Translations under genes and position numbers: made by a program
Notes under the pieces: model-generated
The model's input: the letters and a program-made list of their open reading frames with translations, nothing else
The model's database searches: none
Told to the model about the DNA's origin: nothing
Assembly (NCBI GenBank): GCA_019359275.1
Contig: JAHHHP010000005.1
Span: forward strand, 1 to 64,000
Source: Myxacorys chilensis ATA2-1-KO14
GTDB lineage: Bacteria > Cyanobacteriota > Cyanobacteriia > Leptolyngbyales > Leptolyngbyaceae
Reading direction: 5' to 3'
DNA: 64,000 nucleotides
Part shown: one piece after another, positions 9,624 to 19,107 of the stretch
How positions within the stretch are numbered: the stretch's first letter is position 1
Layout of the letters: each line of letters opens with the position of its first letter

Positions 9624-10400
9624 TTAGGCTTCTGGGAATTGATGCGATCGCACTTCGCCACAATACTCCTGTGTCGCTGTCGTAATCAACTCATATAAAT
9701 TGAGATAGGACTTTGCAAACTTTGGCTTCCACGTGCCCAGCCCCAACACATCTGACGTGACAAGGACTTGACCATCGCATTGGTTTCCCGCTCCAATGCC
9801 AATTGTGGGAATCGCTAGTTTCTCGCTAATTGTTTTGGCTAAATCCGACGGAATGTGTTCTAACACAATCGAGAATGCGCCTGCTTGCTCGAGCGCGATC
9901 GCTTCTGCCACAATCCGCTTACGGTCTTCACTGGATTTCCCTTGCTGACGAAAGCCTGTTTGCCGAACAGACTGAGGTGTTAATCCAACATGCCCCATGA
10001 CCGGAATGCCAATGTGAACAAGTTTAGCAACGGTTTCTGCCATCGCAGGATGACCGCCTTCGAGCTTTACGCCGCCTGCGCCAGTTTCTTTTAGCACCCG
10101 CCCTGCCGATCGAATTGCCTGCTGCGGACTTTCTTGATAACTCATGAATGGCAAATCGACAATCACTAATGCCTGCTTGACCCCGCGACAAACTGCTTTT
10201 GCGTGATGCAGTGTTTCCTCTAGCGTGAGCGGCAGGGTTGTTTCATGTCCTAAGGCCACCATTGCTAACGAATCGCCGACCAAGATCACATCGACGCCTG
10301 CTTGATCCAAAATTTGGGCAATGGCATAGTCCCAAGCGGTGAGGACTGCGATCGCGCGTCCTTGCTGCTTCCACTGAATGAGTTGCTGCGGAGTAAGCAT
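9624..10400 (-). CDS. panB: 3-methyl-2-oxobutanoate hydroxymethyltransferase
   Basis: A 258-residue PanB. It has [25 protein letters not shown] with the metal-binding aspartate near residue 43, the [11 protein letters not shown] strand with the second aspartate, VKLEGG with the third acidic ligand, and the [13 protein letters not shown] segment. It transfers a hydroxymethyl group from 5,10-methylene-THF to 2-oxoisovalerate, the first committed step to pantothenate and coenzyme A. An 8-bp inverted repeat GTAATTTG/CAAATTAC lies 11 bp upstream of the start and could affect translation. Confidence 0.95.
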   Translation of the reverse strand: MLTPQQLIQWKQQGRAIAVLTAWDYAIAQILDQAGVDVILVGDSLAMVALGHETTLPLTLEETLHHAKAVCRGVKQALVIVDLPFMSYQESPQQAIRSAGRVLKETGAGGVKLEGGHPAMAETVAKLVHIGIPVMGHVGLTPQSVRQTGFRQQGKSSEDRKRIVAEAIALEQAGAFSIVLEHIPSDLAKTISEKLAIPTIGIGAGNQCDGQVLVTSDVLGLGTWKPKFAKSYLNLYELITTATQEYCGEVRSHQFPEA

Positions 10401-10464
10401 AGCGTAAGTCGTAATTTGGAGTTTCTCAAATTACGGGTAGATTAGTTCTATTTTACTCTGCTCG

Positions 10465-11502
10465 TTAAGGGGAACGATGGCTGAACATGATATGAGGCTT
10501 GGTTTGGTAGGTCGTCATGCTGACCCACGCCAGTCCTTCGGTTGTGCCGACCCAAAGTTTGTTGCCCGTGTCAGGAGACAGGGTCAGTACTCGGCTTGAT
10601 GGCAAGTTTGGAACCTGACCGACGATCGCACCATTGCCAGGATTGACCCGAAATAATCCTTGGCTCGTTCCAGCCCAAATGCTGCCCACTTGATCAGTTC
10701 CGAGGGATAAAACGTTTCGTCCTCTTAGTTGAGTGAGCGAGCGCACAATTTTTCCGTCTAGAGGATTAATCTGCGTTAAACCACTGGGAGTGCCTGCCCA
10801 TAGCGAACCCTTGGAATCTAACGCCAGAGTTTGAACAGAGCCACCTGAGATTCCACTCATTTCATGCAGGACTTGAGCGCTGGCAGTATCGACTTGGACA
10901 AGTCCTTCTAATGTACCGACCCAAAGTTGACCTTCAGAATCTAGGCTGAGTGCATTGGCGCTGACTCCGGGTAGTTCTTTCAAAGTAGTCATCACAAGTC
11001 CTTTGTCTGGGCTAACCAATACCAAACCTTGGTCGGTTCCCACCCAGAGGTAACCCCGTTGATCGACGAGCATCGATAATACTCGGTTAGAAGGAAGCGT
11101 GATGGTTTGAACCGTCACCTGGTTGGTACGCGGATCGATGCGCCAGATACCTTCGTAAGTTCCGACCCAAATTCGCCCGACGCGATCTTGGGCGATCGCC
11201 GCGATCGCAAGATTCGGGAGCGACACTCTCGCCAACACTCGACCTGTGTTGGGGTCAAGTTTTGCAACGCCTTTTGAGGTTGCAATCCAAAGGTTGCCTT
11301 TAAAGTCACGCTGCGAGGCACTGACCCGAAATTCTTCAGTAGCGTTGTCCTGGGTGGAAGTAGCCGGTAGATTTGGCGGCGGAGCGATGGGAGTATAAGG
11401 CAGCGTTTGGGCGCGGCTCACAGAAGAAATACCAAGAGCCAACACTACAGAACTGAGAACAGAACTGAGACCGATCCCCATGCGCACGGGTAAACCCAAC
11501 AT
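10465..11502 (-). CDS. secreted seven-bladed beta-propeller (two-component-regulator propeller repeats)
   Basis: A 345-residue protein with an N-terminal hydrophobic signal segment (about residues 8-30, ending near SRAQ), then a Pro/Thr linker. Seven repeats of the form G.LW.GT..GL..v.P follow, at about 45-residue spacing. These are the Reg_prop repeats otherwise found in the periplasmic sensor part of hybrid kinases. There is no kinase or transmembrane segment after them, so this is a free periplasmic or exported propeller, probably for binding. The ligand is unknown. It lies between panB and uvrB on the same strand. Confidence 0.75.
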   Translation of the reverse strand: MLGLPVRMGIGLSSVLSSVVLALGISSVSRAQTLPYTPIAPPPNLPATSTQDNATEEFRVSASQRDFKGNLWIATSKGVAKLDPNTGRVLARVSLPNLAIAAIAQDRVGRIWVGTYEGIWRIDPRTNQVTVQTITLPSNRVLSMLVDQRGYLWVGTDQGLVLVSPDKGLVMTTLKELPGVSANALSLDSEGQLWVGTLEGLVQVDTASAQVLHEMSGISGGSVQTLALDSKGSLWAGTPSGLTQINPLDGKIVRSLTQLRGRNVLSLGTDQVGSIWAGTSQGLFRVNPGNGAIVGQVPNLPSSRVLTLSPDTGNKLWVGTTEGLAWVSMTTYQTKPHIMFSHRSP

Positions 11503-11591
11503 AATTAATACTCCATCGCCCCTTGAACAGCCATAGTGTGCCCTAAGCGATAGAACAATGCTGCAACGAGACCGCTGACGAGTAGAAAGGA

Positions 11592-13589
11592 TTAATGCCC
11601 CAGCAGCTTATCGCGCAAGTGTTTGATTTTGTCACGGTATTTAGCGGCGTCCTCAAACTCCATCTTTTTAGCGGCGTCTTTCATCTGAGCCTCTAGCTGA
11701 GAGATCAAAGTTGGAATATTTTCAAGCGGGATATCGCTGGCGTGTTCGTAAACTTGGTCGAGTTCTTGAGCGTTTAATCGACGAGAAACCTCTAGAAATG
11801 ACAAGATCGCATTATTGGATTTCTTAATAATCGGCGTTGGCACAATGCCGTGCTTTTCGTTGTACGCCATCTGAATCACGCGACGACGCTCCGTTGCTTC
11901 GATCGCTTTCGCCATGCTGTCCGTATAGTTATCAGCGTAGAGAATCGCTTTGCCCTCGACGTGACGTGCTGCCCGTCCGATCGTTTGGATCAGCGATCGC
12001 TCGGCCCGCAAAAAACCTTCTTTGTCTGCATCTAAAATCGCGACGAGCGACACTTCGGGGAGATCCAATCCCTCTCTCAGCAAGTTGACGCCAACTAACA
12101 CATCAAAGATGCCTTCGCGTAAATCCTGTAGGATCTCGATTCGCTCGATGGAGGTAATCTCTGAGTGCAAGTAGCGAACGCGAACGCCGCGCTCCTGAAA
12201 GTACTCCGTTAAGTCTTCTGCCATCCGCTTTGTCAGCGTCGTGATCAGCGTCCGTTCGTGTTTTGCAACACGCTCTTGAATTTCGTGCAACAAATCATCG
12301 ACTTGCCCATTGGTCGGGCGCACAAACACTTCCGGATCGAGAACGCCAGTGGGTCGAATCACTTGCTCCGCAATGTGATCTTCAGAGATTTCAAGCTCCC
12401 AGTTTCCGGGAGTCGCTGATACGAATATGCACTGATTCACCTTCTCCCAAAATTCTTCCGCCTTGAGGGGACGGTTGTCTGCAGCACTCGGCAGGCGGAA
12501 GCCATGCTCGATCAAGACACTCTTTCGAGCTTGGTCGCCGTTGTACATCGCTCGAATCTGAGGAATTGTGACGTGAGATTCGTCAATCACCAACAGCCAA
12601 TCTTTCGGAAAATAATCGATCAAGCATTCGGGCGACTCTCCTGCTGCCCGTCCAGCTAAGTGTCGAGAATAGTTTTCCACCCCGTTGCAAAACCCAACTT
12701 CTCGCAAGACTTCTAAATCGTATCGAGTGCGTTGCTCTAAGCGTTGGGCTTCGAGTAACTTTCCGTTAGTTTCTAGCTCAACTAAGCGTTGTTTGAGTTC
12801 TAATTCGATTTCATCGCACGCCAATTGCAGCCGGTCTTCTGGCGTGACAAAGTGACGAGCCGGATAGACGTTAACGGCTTCCATGCTTTGCAACGTCGCG
12901 CCTGTAACCGGATCGACATATCGAATTGCATCAATTTCATCGCCAAAAAACTCGACGCGGATGATCCGATCTTCGTAAGCAGGTCCAATTTCTAATACGT
13001 CGCCTTTAACGCGAAACTTTCCGCGACCTAAATCTAAATCATTGCGGGTGTACTGCACCGAGGCAAGATCGCGCAGGATCTGACGCTGGTTGATTTCTTC
13101 CCCCACGCGCAGAGGAATCGAGGCATTCAAATATTCCGATGGAATTCCCAAGCCATAAATGCAGCTAATCGAGGCGACGACGATCACATCTTTACGCTCA
13201 AATAGCGATCGCGTGGCGGAGTGCCGCAGCATATCGATTTCATCATTGATCGATGCAGTTTTTTCGATGTAGGTGTCGCTGACCGGAACGTAAGCTTCGG
13301 GCTGATAGTAGTCGTAGTAACTGATGAAATATTCGACCGCGTTATCAGGAAAGAATTCTCGCAACTCGTTACAAAGCTGCGCGGCAAGCGTTTTGTTATG
13401 AGCTAAAAGCAGAGTCGGTTTACCAATCTTGTCGATCACCCGGGCGATCGTATGCGTTTTTCCGGTTCCCGTTGCACCGAGGAGGGTCTGAAAACGGTTG
13501 CCAGCGTGAATGGACTTGGCGAGTGCTGCGATCGCGGTTGGCTGATCGCCCTTCGGTTCAAACGGCGCTTGGATGTTGAAATCTGCCAT
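11592..13589 (-). CDS. uvrB: excinuclease ABC subunit B
   Basis: A 665-residue UvrB of normal length. It has Walker [11 protein letters not shown] (about residues 37-46), the beta-hairpin region [12 protein letters not shown], the DESH helicase motif (VIDESHV), SATPG, and the C-terminal QTIGRAARH motif. A UVR domain follows at the end ([19 protein letters not shown]) that contacts UvrC. It verifies damage in nucleotide excision repair. It starts at ATG 13589 and is divergent from the PEP-CTERM gene. Confidence 0.97.
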   Translation of the reverse strand: MADFNIQAPFEPKGDQPTAIAALAKSIHAGNRFQTLLGATGTGKTHTIARVIDKIGKPTLLLAHNKTLAAQLCNELREFFPDNAVEYFISYYDYYQPEAYVPVSDTYIEKTASINDEIDMLRHSATRSLFERKDVIVVASISCIYGLGIPSEYLNASIPLRVGEEINQRQILRDLASVQYTRNDLDLGRGKFRVKGDVLEIGPAYEDRIIRVEFFGDEIDAIRYVDPVTGATLQSMEAVNVYPARHFVTPEDRLQLACDEIELELKQRLVELETNGKLLEAQRLEQRTRYDLEVLREVGFCNGVENYSRHLAGRAAGESPECLIDYFPKDWLLVIDESHVTIPQIRAMYNGDQARKSVLIEHGFRLPSAADNRPLKAEEFWEKVNQCIFVSATPGNWELEISEDHIAEQVIRPTGVLDPEVFVRPTNGQVDDLLHEIQERVAKHERTLITTLTKRMAEDLTEYFQERGVRVRYLHSEITSIERIEILQDLREGIFDVLVGVNLLREGLDLPEVSLVAILDADKEGFLRAERSLIQTIGRAARHVEGKAILYADNYTDSMAKAIEATERRRVIQMAYNEKHGIVPTPIIKKSNNAILSFLEVSRRLNAQELDQVYEHASDIPLENIPTLISQLEAQMKDAAKKMEFEDAAKYRDKIKHLRDKLLGH

Positions 13590-13843
13590 AGTGATGAAGA
13601 GGTTAAGTGGCGACCATCCTCTAGTGTAACGAGTTCTACTCGAAGCGGGATGTCGCTACCATAGACGTTTTTGAGTAGCTTCTCGTACCAAATTGTTCTA
13701 TAAATTTTTATCTCGACATTTTATTAGGTTGACTTAGCATCAAATGACCTATTCTGCTCAGGGTAAGGGCTTTGTCCTTAGAGAGATGACATTGATTAAC
13801 TTTTGCTGAGACTCTAAAACCTAATCTTTGAAGTTGTGTTCCT

Positions 13844-15016
13844 ATGTCGTTCAGATTTGCCTTGGTTGCTCTAGCCGTCAGCCCCTTGGCATGGCTTAGT
13901 GCAGGTTCTGCTATGGCTGCAAGCTTTTATTCAGTTCAGCAGATTCCGTTTACGCCTACTGATCTCAACGATCGCGGCGACGTAGTTGGAGGACAGTATG
14001 TATGGAATAGCGGCAATCTAACAGATTTAAAGTCGCAGCTTGGAGTCACCAATACGACGTTTGCAGCAAAAGCAATCAACAATTCGGGGCAAATCTTAGG
14101 AGATGGACTGGTCGTTAGTCAGCCTGCTACCGATGCGCCTTTCACTCCCACACTCAGCTCAGATCGAGTTTTTTTGACCGATGGCAAAACGGTTTCTCAA
14201 ATTAGCCTCAATGCGTCCTGTGTGGGTTATGCCTGTCCGACGACCACTGCCATTGACATTAACGATCGCGGACAAATTCTCTATGGGGTACAGGTTCCGT
14301 CAGGTTCCTTTAGTCAGGGACAAAACCCTGATGGTAGTAAATTTACATTTAATGGAGGTCAGCTTGCTACAGGCATTAATAACCAAAGCCAAATTGCGGG
14401 GCAGCGGTTTGGTTCAGGTCGTTCTGGTCCGGGCGTTGGCATTTTTGAAGAGGAGCAAACGCTCGTTTTGACAGGAACCGTTTATTGCCCAATCCCAACG
14501 GATTGCTTTCCGCGAGAAACCGTAGCTAAGGGCATCAACGATCGCGGACAGGTTGTCGGCTACGGCCCAATTGACGTGGCATTCAGTAGTCCGCTTCGGG
14601 CGCTGTTTTGGGCAGATCCTAAACGGCATACGGTCGGACAAGATTTGGGAACGTTGGGGGGAAGCAGCGGCTATTTTTCTTTCTCAAGCGTTGCCAATAG
14701 CATCAACAACAGTAGCCAAATCGTAGGCTATTCCTACACACCCGACGGAGAGCAACGAGCAGTGATCTGGGAAGATGGTGTCCTCGTTGATCTCAACACT
14801 CAGCTGCCGATCGAGGCGGGATGGACGCTTTCATCGGCAACGCGGATTAATAATGCCGGACAGATTATTGGAACCGGACTGGTCAATGGGCAGGAACAAG
14901 GCTATTTGCTAACACCGGAGCCTATACCCGAACCCGATGGCGCGATCGCATCGTTTGCGGGATGCAGCATTCTTCTATCGGTTGCCGGATTCAAATATCG
15001 AAAGCAACTCCGCTAG
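13844..15016 (+). CDS. HAF-repeat PEP-CTERM exported protein
   Basis: A 390-residue protein with a signal peptide (about residues 5-27, ending near AMAAS). Repeated units of the pattern INN.GQI.G....G..A..W.(D/E)G..v.L.tl gg follow, typical of HAF repeats that form a beta-rich fold. The C-terminus carries a PEP-CTERM sorting signal: PEPIPEPDG, a hydrophobic helix, then basic KYRKQLR. Such proteins are processed by an exosortase and released to the surface or matrix. No exosortase is in the window. Target and function are unknown. Confidence 0.75.
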   Translation: MSFRFALVALAVSPLAWLSAGSAMAASFYSVQQIPFTPTDLNDRGDVVGGQYVWNSGNLTDLKSQLGVTNTTFAAKAINNSGQILGDGLVVSQPATDAPFTPTLSSDRVFLTDGKTVSQISLNASCVGYACPTTTAIDINDRGQILYGVQVPSGSFSQGQNPDGSKFTFNGGQLATGINNQSQIAGQRFGSGRSGPGVGIFEEEQTLVLTGTVYCPIPTDCFPRETVAKGINDRGQVVGYGPIDVAFSSPLRALFWADPKRHTVGQDLGTLGGSSGYFSFSSVANSINNSSQIVGYSYTPDGEQRAVIWEDGVLVDLNTQLPIEAGWTLSSATRINNAGQIIGTGLVNGQEQGYLLTPEPIPEPDGAIASFAGCSILLSVAGFKYRKQLR

Positions 15017-15688
15017 TTGTCGTTCGCATTGCCGCTTCTATGCGAACGCATAAATGTAAGAAACAGTAACAGTAAATCTGCTTTCGATATTGAACGTAAC
15101 TCTAAACACTAAAGAAGTAGTAAGAAGCGATCGCGAAATGACACTTTGTGATTGAATTTGTGTGTGACAGAAAGTACAAAATTATATAAAACCAAATGTC
15201 CTTAGATTGATTAATAGTATTAACTACGAACACAGACACACAAGCGATTACTACGTTAATCTATGCACCCCGCGGCCCCTCCAGAGTTGCGTTAGCGCTA
15301 ATCGCACAACGTGAAATTCCTGTCTAATTTTGGAAGCATCACGCTCTCATATGAGGAAATCAATCACTCCTTGGAAGCTTGCCACTAATCGCGTTTTGTG
15401 CTGTTTCGGACTAAGTTGGTCAGTATTCTCGCGTAGTCACAAAGATAACTAGCACAAGGCAAAACTTCAGAGAAACCGCACTCAATATAATATTCCAAAA
15501 CCGTTTTAAGGTTTTCCTAACCTCTGTTAGGAATTAACCTGCAAACTGCTGTGCTTAATTTTATTTCCACCGTCTATGGTTCGTCATTCTATGGTTCGTC
15601 ATTTTCTCTCAGATAGAGAACTCAATCGCTCTGCTTGTCTCCGCTCTATTACTGTCGCTACTGTGACCCAAACATTTGGAGGAGCAAG
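15017..15688. other. non-coding region upstream of the PadR gene
   Basis: About 670 bp without a credible gene. It contains a segment at about 15284-15305 resembling a repeat seen at 35938-35975 (GTTGCGTTAGCGCTAATC type). There is a hairpin TTCCTAAC/GTTAGGAA at 15514-15533. A 15-bp unit TCTATGGTTCGTCAT is repeated twice in tandem at 15573-15602, about 85 bp before the start codon. The tandem unit may be an operator of the PadR regulator; this is inference. Confidence 0.5.
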
Positions 15689-16063
15689 ATGAGAATTCAA
15701 GACATCTATCAGTTTTTTCAGGCTCCACAACCGATCTTTCTCAACCAAGAGTTGGCAGTATGCTACATTCTCAAAGTCTTGTCTGAGCAACATTCGTATG
15801 GAACTGAATTGATTCAGCAGCTAGAAACTCAACATCCCCAATACAGGCTGTCGGACACAGTACTATGTGCGGCACTTAAATTTTTAGAACGGGAAGAAGT
15901 GGTTACTTCCTACTGGAAGAAAGTTGAGGGGCGAGGGCGTCCGCGCCGAATGTATCAGATTCAATCAGAGAAGAGGGGCAAGGCTCATAGTTTGGCTCAA
16001 CTGTGGCACCAGTATGCTGAACACTCAGAAACTGTAGAGTATCAGTCCACCAAACCTACATAG
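15689..16063 (+). CDS. PadR-family winged-helix transcriptional regulator
   Basis: A 124-residue PadR-type regulator. The winged helix spans about residues 22-95, with YGTELIQQLE, LSDTVLCAALKFLE and the wing VEGRGRPRRMYQI. ATG 15689 is chosen because GGAGGAGC lies 5 to 11 bases before it; longer starts lack this. The family includes Pex, which affects the clock period in Synechococcus, and other cyanobacterial PadR proteins; which one this is cannot be decided here. It lies upstream of the flavoprotein gene at 16418 but is separated by 354 bp. Confidence 0.8.
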   Translation: MRIQDIYQFFQAPQPIFLNQELAVCYILKVLSEQHSYGTELIQQLETQHPQYRLSDTVLCAALKFLEREEVVTSYWKKVEGRGRPRRMYQIQSEKRGKAHSLAQLWHQYAEHSETVEYQSTKPT

Positions 16064-16417
16064 TGCTTCCTCAAAGAGCGTTCGTCAAAGAGCGCTTCGT
16101 CCTTCGTCAAAGTAGGGACACCGCAGGCGTCCCTTTCCAAACCCATCAGTCTAAGTTTGACAAACTTTTCTACTAGTACCGCGTCAAGCTGGGGATGAGA
16201 GACGCTTTACAGCAGATGCAAACTATCTCTCTGTTCCGAACGACTGTACACAGCGAGTTGGTCTCAAAACAGTAGAGCAAGAAGTTGAGGAAATCTCCAG
16301 GTTTAAGATTTCCTCAAACCTGCCAGCAAAATAATCAAATTAGAATTAAATCATGGTTACCACACTAAAACCTGTGAGTAAGCTCCATCAATTGCGAATT
16401 ACACATAGCGAATTACT
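16064..16417. other. region with small repeats between PadR and flavoprotein genes
   Basis: Directly after the padR-type gene, the unit TTCGTCAAAG or TTCCTCAAAG occurs three times within 50 bp (16067-16112). A hairpin AGGGAC..GTCCCT follows at 16114-16134 and may be the terminator. Near 16353 a 22-codon open frame begins (MVTTLKPV...) whose TGA overlaps the flavoprotein ATG by four bases. It contains the repeat GCGAATTAC twice. Whether this short frame is translated is unknown. Confidence 0.45.
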
Positions 16418-17419
16418 ATGAAGCTTTCCAAGAAAAATCTCGAAGAGCGGCTTGACCACGTTTATGATGCGATCGTTGTGGGCGGAGGTGCCGGAGGTTT
16501 ATCTGCCGCTATCTATCTACAACGCTATCGGTTGTCTACTTTAGTCATAGAAAAAGGACGTGGGCGATCGTTCTGGATGCAAGAGCTTCGCAATTATTTA
16601 GGATTACCTCCCGAAACCCCCGGAAGAACTCTATTACAGCAAGGACAATCTCACGTGCTGTCCGTCGGTGGAGATTACCTTGCAGGCTTTGTAGAACAGG
16701 TGACAGACGAAGGAGACACGTTTGCGGTCAAGGTCAAAGTTGGCAAAACGGGTGACAGCTATCCCGTCTTTCGCTCTAAATATTTAGTGTCCGCTAGTGG
16801 CATCATCGATCATTTGCCGCAGTTAGAAGATCAGCAGAATGTCTTTGATTATGCCGGATACAACCTCCATGTTTGCCTAATTTGCGATGGCTACGACATG
16901 GCAGATCAAAAGTGCGGGCTATTCGTTAATTCTGAAGCGGCAATTAATACTGCCTTCGTCTTGAACTGGTTTACGCCATACATCACGGTGTTTACGCAAG
17001 GACTGTGCGAGGTCGGTCAAGACATGCGAGACAAGCTCAAAGCTCACGGTTATCCACTCATCGAAACTCCCCTACGTCGGTTCCTCGGAGAGAACCATCA
17101 CATGACGGGCGTTGAACTGACTGATGGAACCACCGTAGAATTAGAGACAGGACTCATCTCAATGGGTTCCCATTTTTACAATCAGTACTTGCAAGGGCTT
17201 GACCTGGATTGGAAAGGCGGTAATCTAGTCACAGACGATATGTGTCGGACATCTCACCCTCGAATTTTTGCTCTTGGTGACCTCAAAGAAGGACTAAATC
17301 AAGTTTCAATTGCGGTTGCAGATGGTACATTGGCTGCAACTGCAATTTGGCGAGATATTCGTCGAGCATCTCCTCCCCGTCTATGGGAAGACCATGTTCA
17401 ACTGACTCAAGCGAAATAG
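16418..17419 (+). CDS. thioredoxin-reductase-like FAD disulfide oxidoreductase lacking a clear NADPH site
   Basis: A 333-residue flavoprotein. It has the FAD-binding GGGAGG (residues 22-27), the redox motif C153-L-I-C156-D-G matching the CxxC-D-G of thioredoxin reductases, and a C-terminal FAD motif with FALGDLKEGLNQVSIAVADG. Where low-molecular-weight thioredoxin reductases carry GGGDSA and HRR for NADPH, this protein has CGLFVNSEAAINTAF and no HRR. The hydride donor is therefore probably not NADPH; ferredoxin-linked or DDOR-type flavoenzymes of cyanobacteria are possible relatives. Substrate unknown. Confidence 0.75.
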   Translation: MKLSKKNLEERLDHVYDAIVVGGGAGGLSAAIYLQRYRLSTLVIEKGRGRSFWMQELRNYLGLPPETPGRTLLQQGQSHVLSVGGDYLAGFVEQVTDEGDTFAVKVKVGKTGDSYPVFRSKYLVSASGIIDHLPQLEDQQNVFDYAGYNLHVCLICDGYDMADQKCGLFVNSEAAINTAFVLNWFTPYITVFTQGLCEVGQDMRDKLKAHGYPLIETPLRRFLGENHHMTGVELTDGTTVELETGLISMGSHFYNQYLQGLDLDWKGGNLVTDDMCRTSHPRIFALGDLKEGLNQVSIAVADGTLAATAIWRDIRRASPPRLWEDHVQLTQAK

Positions 17420-17451
17420 CAAAATTTAGCCAACAACGGAGTACCTCTATC

Positions 17452-18006
17452 GTGACTGATATCCCCCGTCCCCAAGAATTTCAGGCTGAAGTGGTGCGTC
17501 TGCAAGAAGAATTGCAGATGCGCGATCAGTTGGTGCAACAACTGTCGCAAGAGCTATTTCGCTTAGTGAAAGGAAACGTCAATGCCAGTACTGCTGCGAC
17601 TCCTGGCCATAGTGAACCCTCAGAACGGCATCTCACTGAAATGTCCGCCCTGCGCAAACAGCTTCATGAGATTGAAGAGCAGGTGACGTTTTATCAGGGG
17701 AGAATCGAAGAGCAAAACACAGAGCTTCAGCAGTCCAGGCAATCGGTCGAAGAACTGACCGAGCGCTCTAGAATGCTAGAACAAGTTGTGCAGGAATTGC
17801 CTAAGATTTATCGGCAAAAGTTTGCGGAACGGATGGCTCCGGTAAAAGAGAAAGTGGCGATGATTCAGCGCGAGAATCGTCAACTCCATGCGGAGCTACA
17901 GAGCGTGAGCTACCGCTTGGCAGTGAAGAACCGCCGTGCCTCTGACTTAGATTTACCCAGTTTCTCGCAAGGTAACCTTTCGCTCCCTAGCCTTGGTAAT
18001 GCCTAG
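17452..18006 (+). CDS. coiled-coil protein, function unknown
   Basis: A 184-residue, Glu/Gln-rich protein predicted to be almost entirely coiled coil (heptad-like EVVRLQEELQMRDQLVQQL and later segments), ending in a Ser/Pro/Leu-rich tail. The GTG at 17452 (VTDIPRPQEF) is preferred: it follows GGAG and lies after the stop of the flavoprotein, whereas an earlier start would overlap that gene by 70 bases with an unlikely peptide. The spacing of 32 bp suggests the same operon as the flavoprotein. Similar coiled-coil proteins are common in cyanobacteria; no function is assigned. Confidence 0.7.
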   Translation: MTDIPRPQEFQAEVVRLQEELQMRDQLVQQLSQELFRLVKGNVNASTAATPGHSEPSERHLTEMSALRKQLHEIEEQVTFYQGRIEEQNTELQQSRQSVEELTERSRMLEQVVQELPKIYRQKFAERMAPVKEKVAMIQRENRQLHAELQSVSYRLAVKNRRASDLDLPSFSQGNLSLPSLGNA

Positions 18007-18114
18007 AGGTTGATGTTTAGGTTTCAGCTTGCTAGGGAGCAACGCCCGTCACGAGAGAAGTTACGTCTGTGGTAAATGCTTTGCAAAGTGTTACCGCAGA
18101 CGTCTCTACTTTGA

Positions 18115-18549
18115 TCAAGCCCTAGGAGAGCAAGCCACTTCTAGAGCGGGCGCAATCTCTTCAGAGACTTGCAATGACAAAAGTAACGCATCATAGTCCT
18201 CAAAAATGGTGAAGACTCGATCGAGTTGTGTAATGTCAAAAATTAATTTTGCTGAAGGAGGCAAGCCGCATAAGATTAGCCTTGCACCTGCTTCAGTTGC
18301 CACCTTTAGCCCTGATACAAGGGCAATCAGCCCAGAGCTATCGATAAACTCTACGCTGGACAAATCGATAACCCAAAGTTTGTAGCATCTTGGAGCGATA
18401 GACTCTAGCTGCTGCTGCAACCAATTTGCTCCTCGCGAATCTAGATGACCACAAGGCTGTAGCAAGATTTCTTCACGGTTGTTGGCTAAAGCCATAACGT
18501 CGTCCCCGTATGTATTACTCCTCAACCCTTCCATCAACACCCTGCACAA
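18115..18549 (-). CDS. STAS-domain protein (anti-sigma factor antagonist type)
   Basis: A 144-residue STAS-domain protein. The beta strand and phosphorylation helix are visible as LWVIDLSSVEFIDSSGLIALV; the second serine of DSSGL is the residue phosphorylated in SpoIIAA-type proteins. It should act in the cytoplasm in partner switching with a HATPase kinase and PP2C phosphatase. Neither partner is encoded nearby. Internal ATG codons at 18531 and 18495 are alternative starts; the domain begins after the latter. It converges on the coiled-coil gene. Confidence 0.82.
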   Translation of the reverse strand: MCRVLMEGLRSNTYGDDVMALANNREEILLQPCGHLDSRGANWLQQQLESIAPRCYKLWVIDLSSVEFIDSSGLIALVSGLKVATEAGARLILCGLPPSAKLIFDITQLDRVFTIFEDYDALLLSLQVSEEIAPALEVACSPRA

Positions 18550-19107
18550 TGCCAGATTTTTACTAGATTTCTGATTGTGCCCATCTGAGACAGGCTATTA
18601 GCTACTACTGTGGCTTGTGTCTGCGTAGCACTTGTGCCCGTACGAGATAACTTAGACCAGATGCACAGTAATATTACATAAAAGTAATATTACGGACTGA
18701 AGATTTAATTCCAGTACATTTACTGAAGTTAGCGTCTTCACTATAGGAACTAAATTCCATTGGCGCATCTAAGATTTCAAAGGTTTATGGAAACTTTATG
18801 TCTCCTCTAACTGCTTTCTAGTTTTAATGAAGTCTTCGATGAAAAGTTGCACGAAGGTTACAGGCAGAAGGATTTAGGATTTGTAACCGGCCTTTTTAGA
18901 TATTTGCTACTTCTTGATTCGCTACTTTTTGTGGCAAGTATTCAAGCTCTGGTTTCATTACAATTCATTCTGTGCCTAACTTTGCTAAACCTATGATTCT
19001 GCAAAACTTGGCAATGCTCACTATTGCCCCACTGAAATCTTGGCATTGACACAACCAGTCAACCTACGCCAAGATCAGAAGGATGAAGCTTTGTAAAGGT
19101 TGCTCTA
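18550..19107. other. intergenic region with paired palindromes
   Basis: About 560 bp, divergent between the STAS gene and the DedA gene, with no gene seen. The 10-bp palindrome GTAATATTAC occurs at 18668-18677 and 18684-18693, 16 bp apart, in the same orientation. This spacing is close to one and a half helical turns and may mark a binding site for a dimeric regulator. No identity for the regulator is proposed. Confidence 0.45.
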
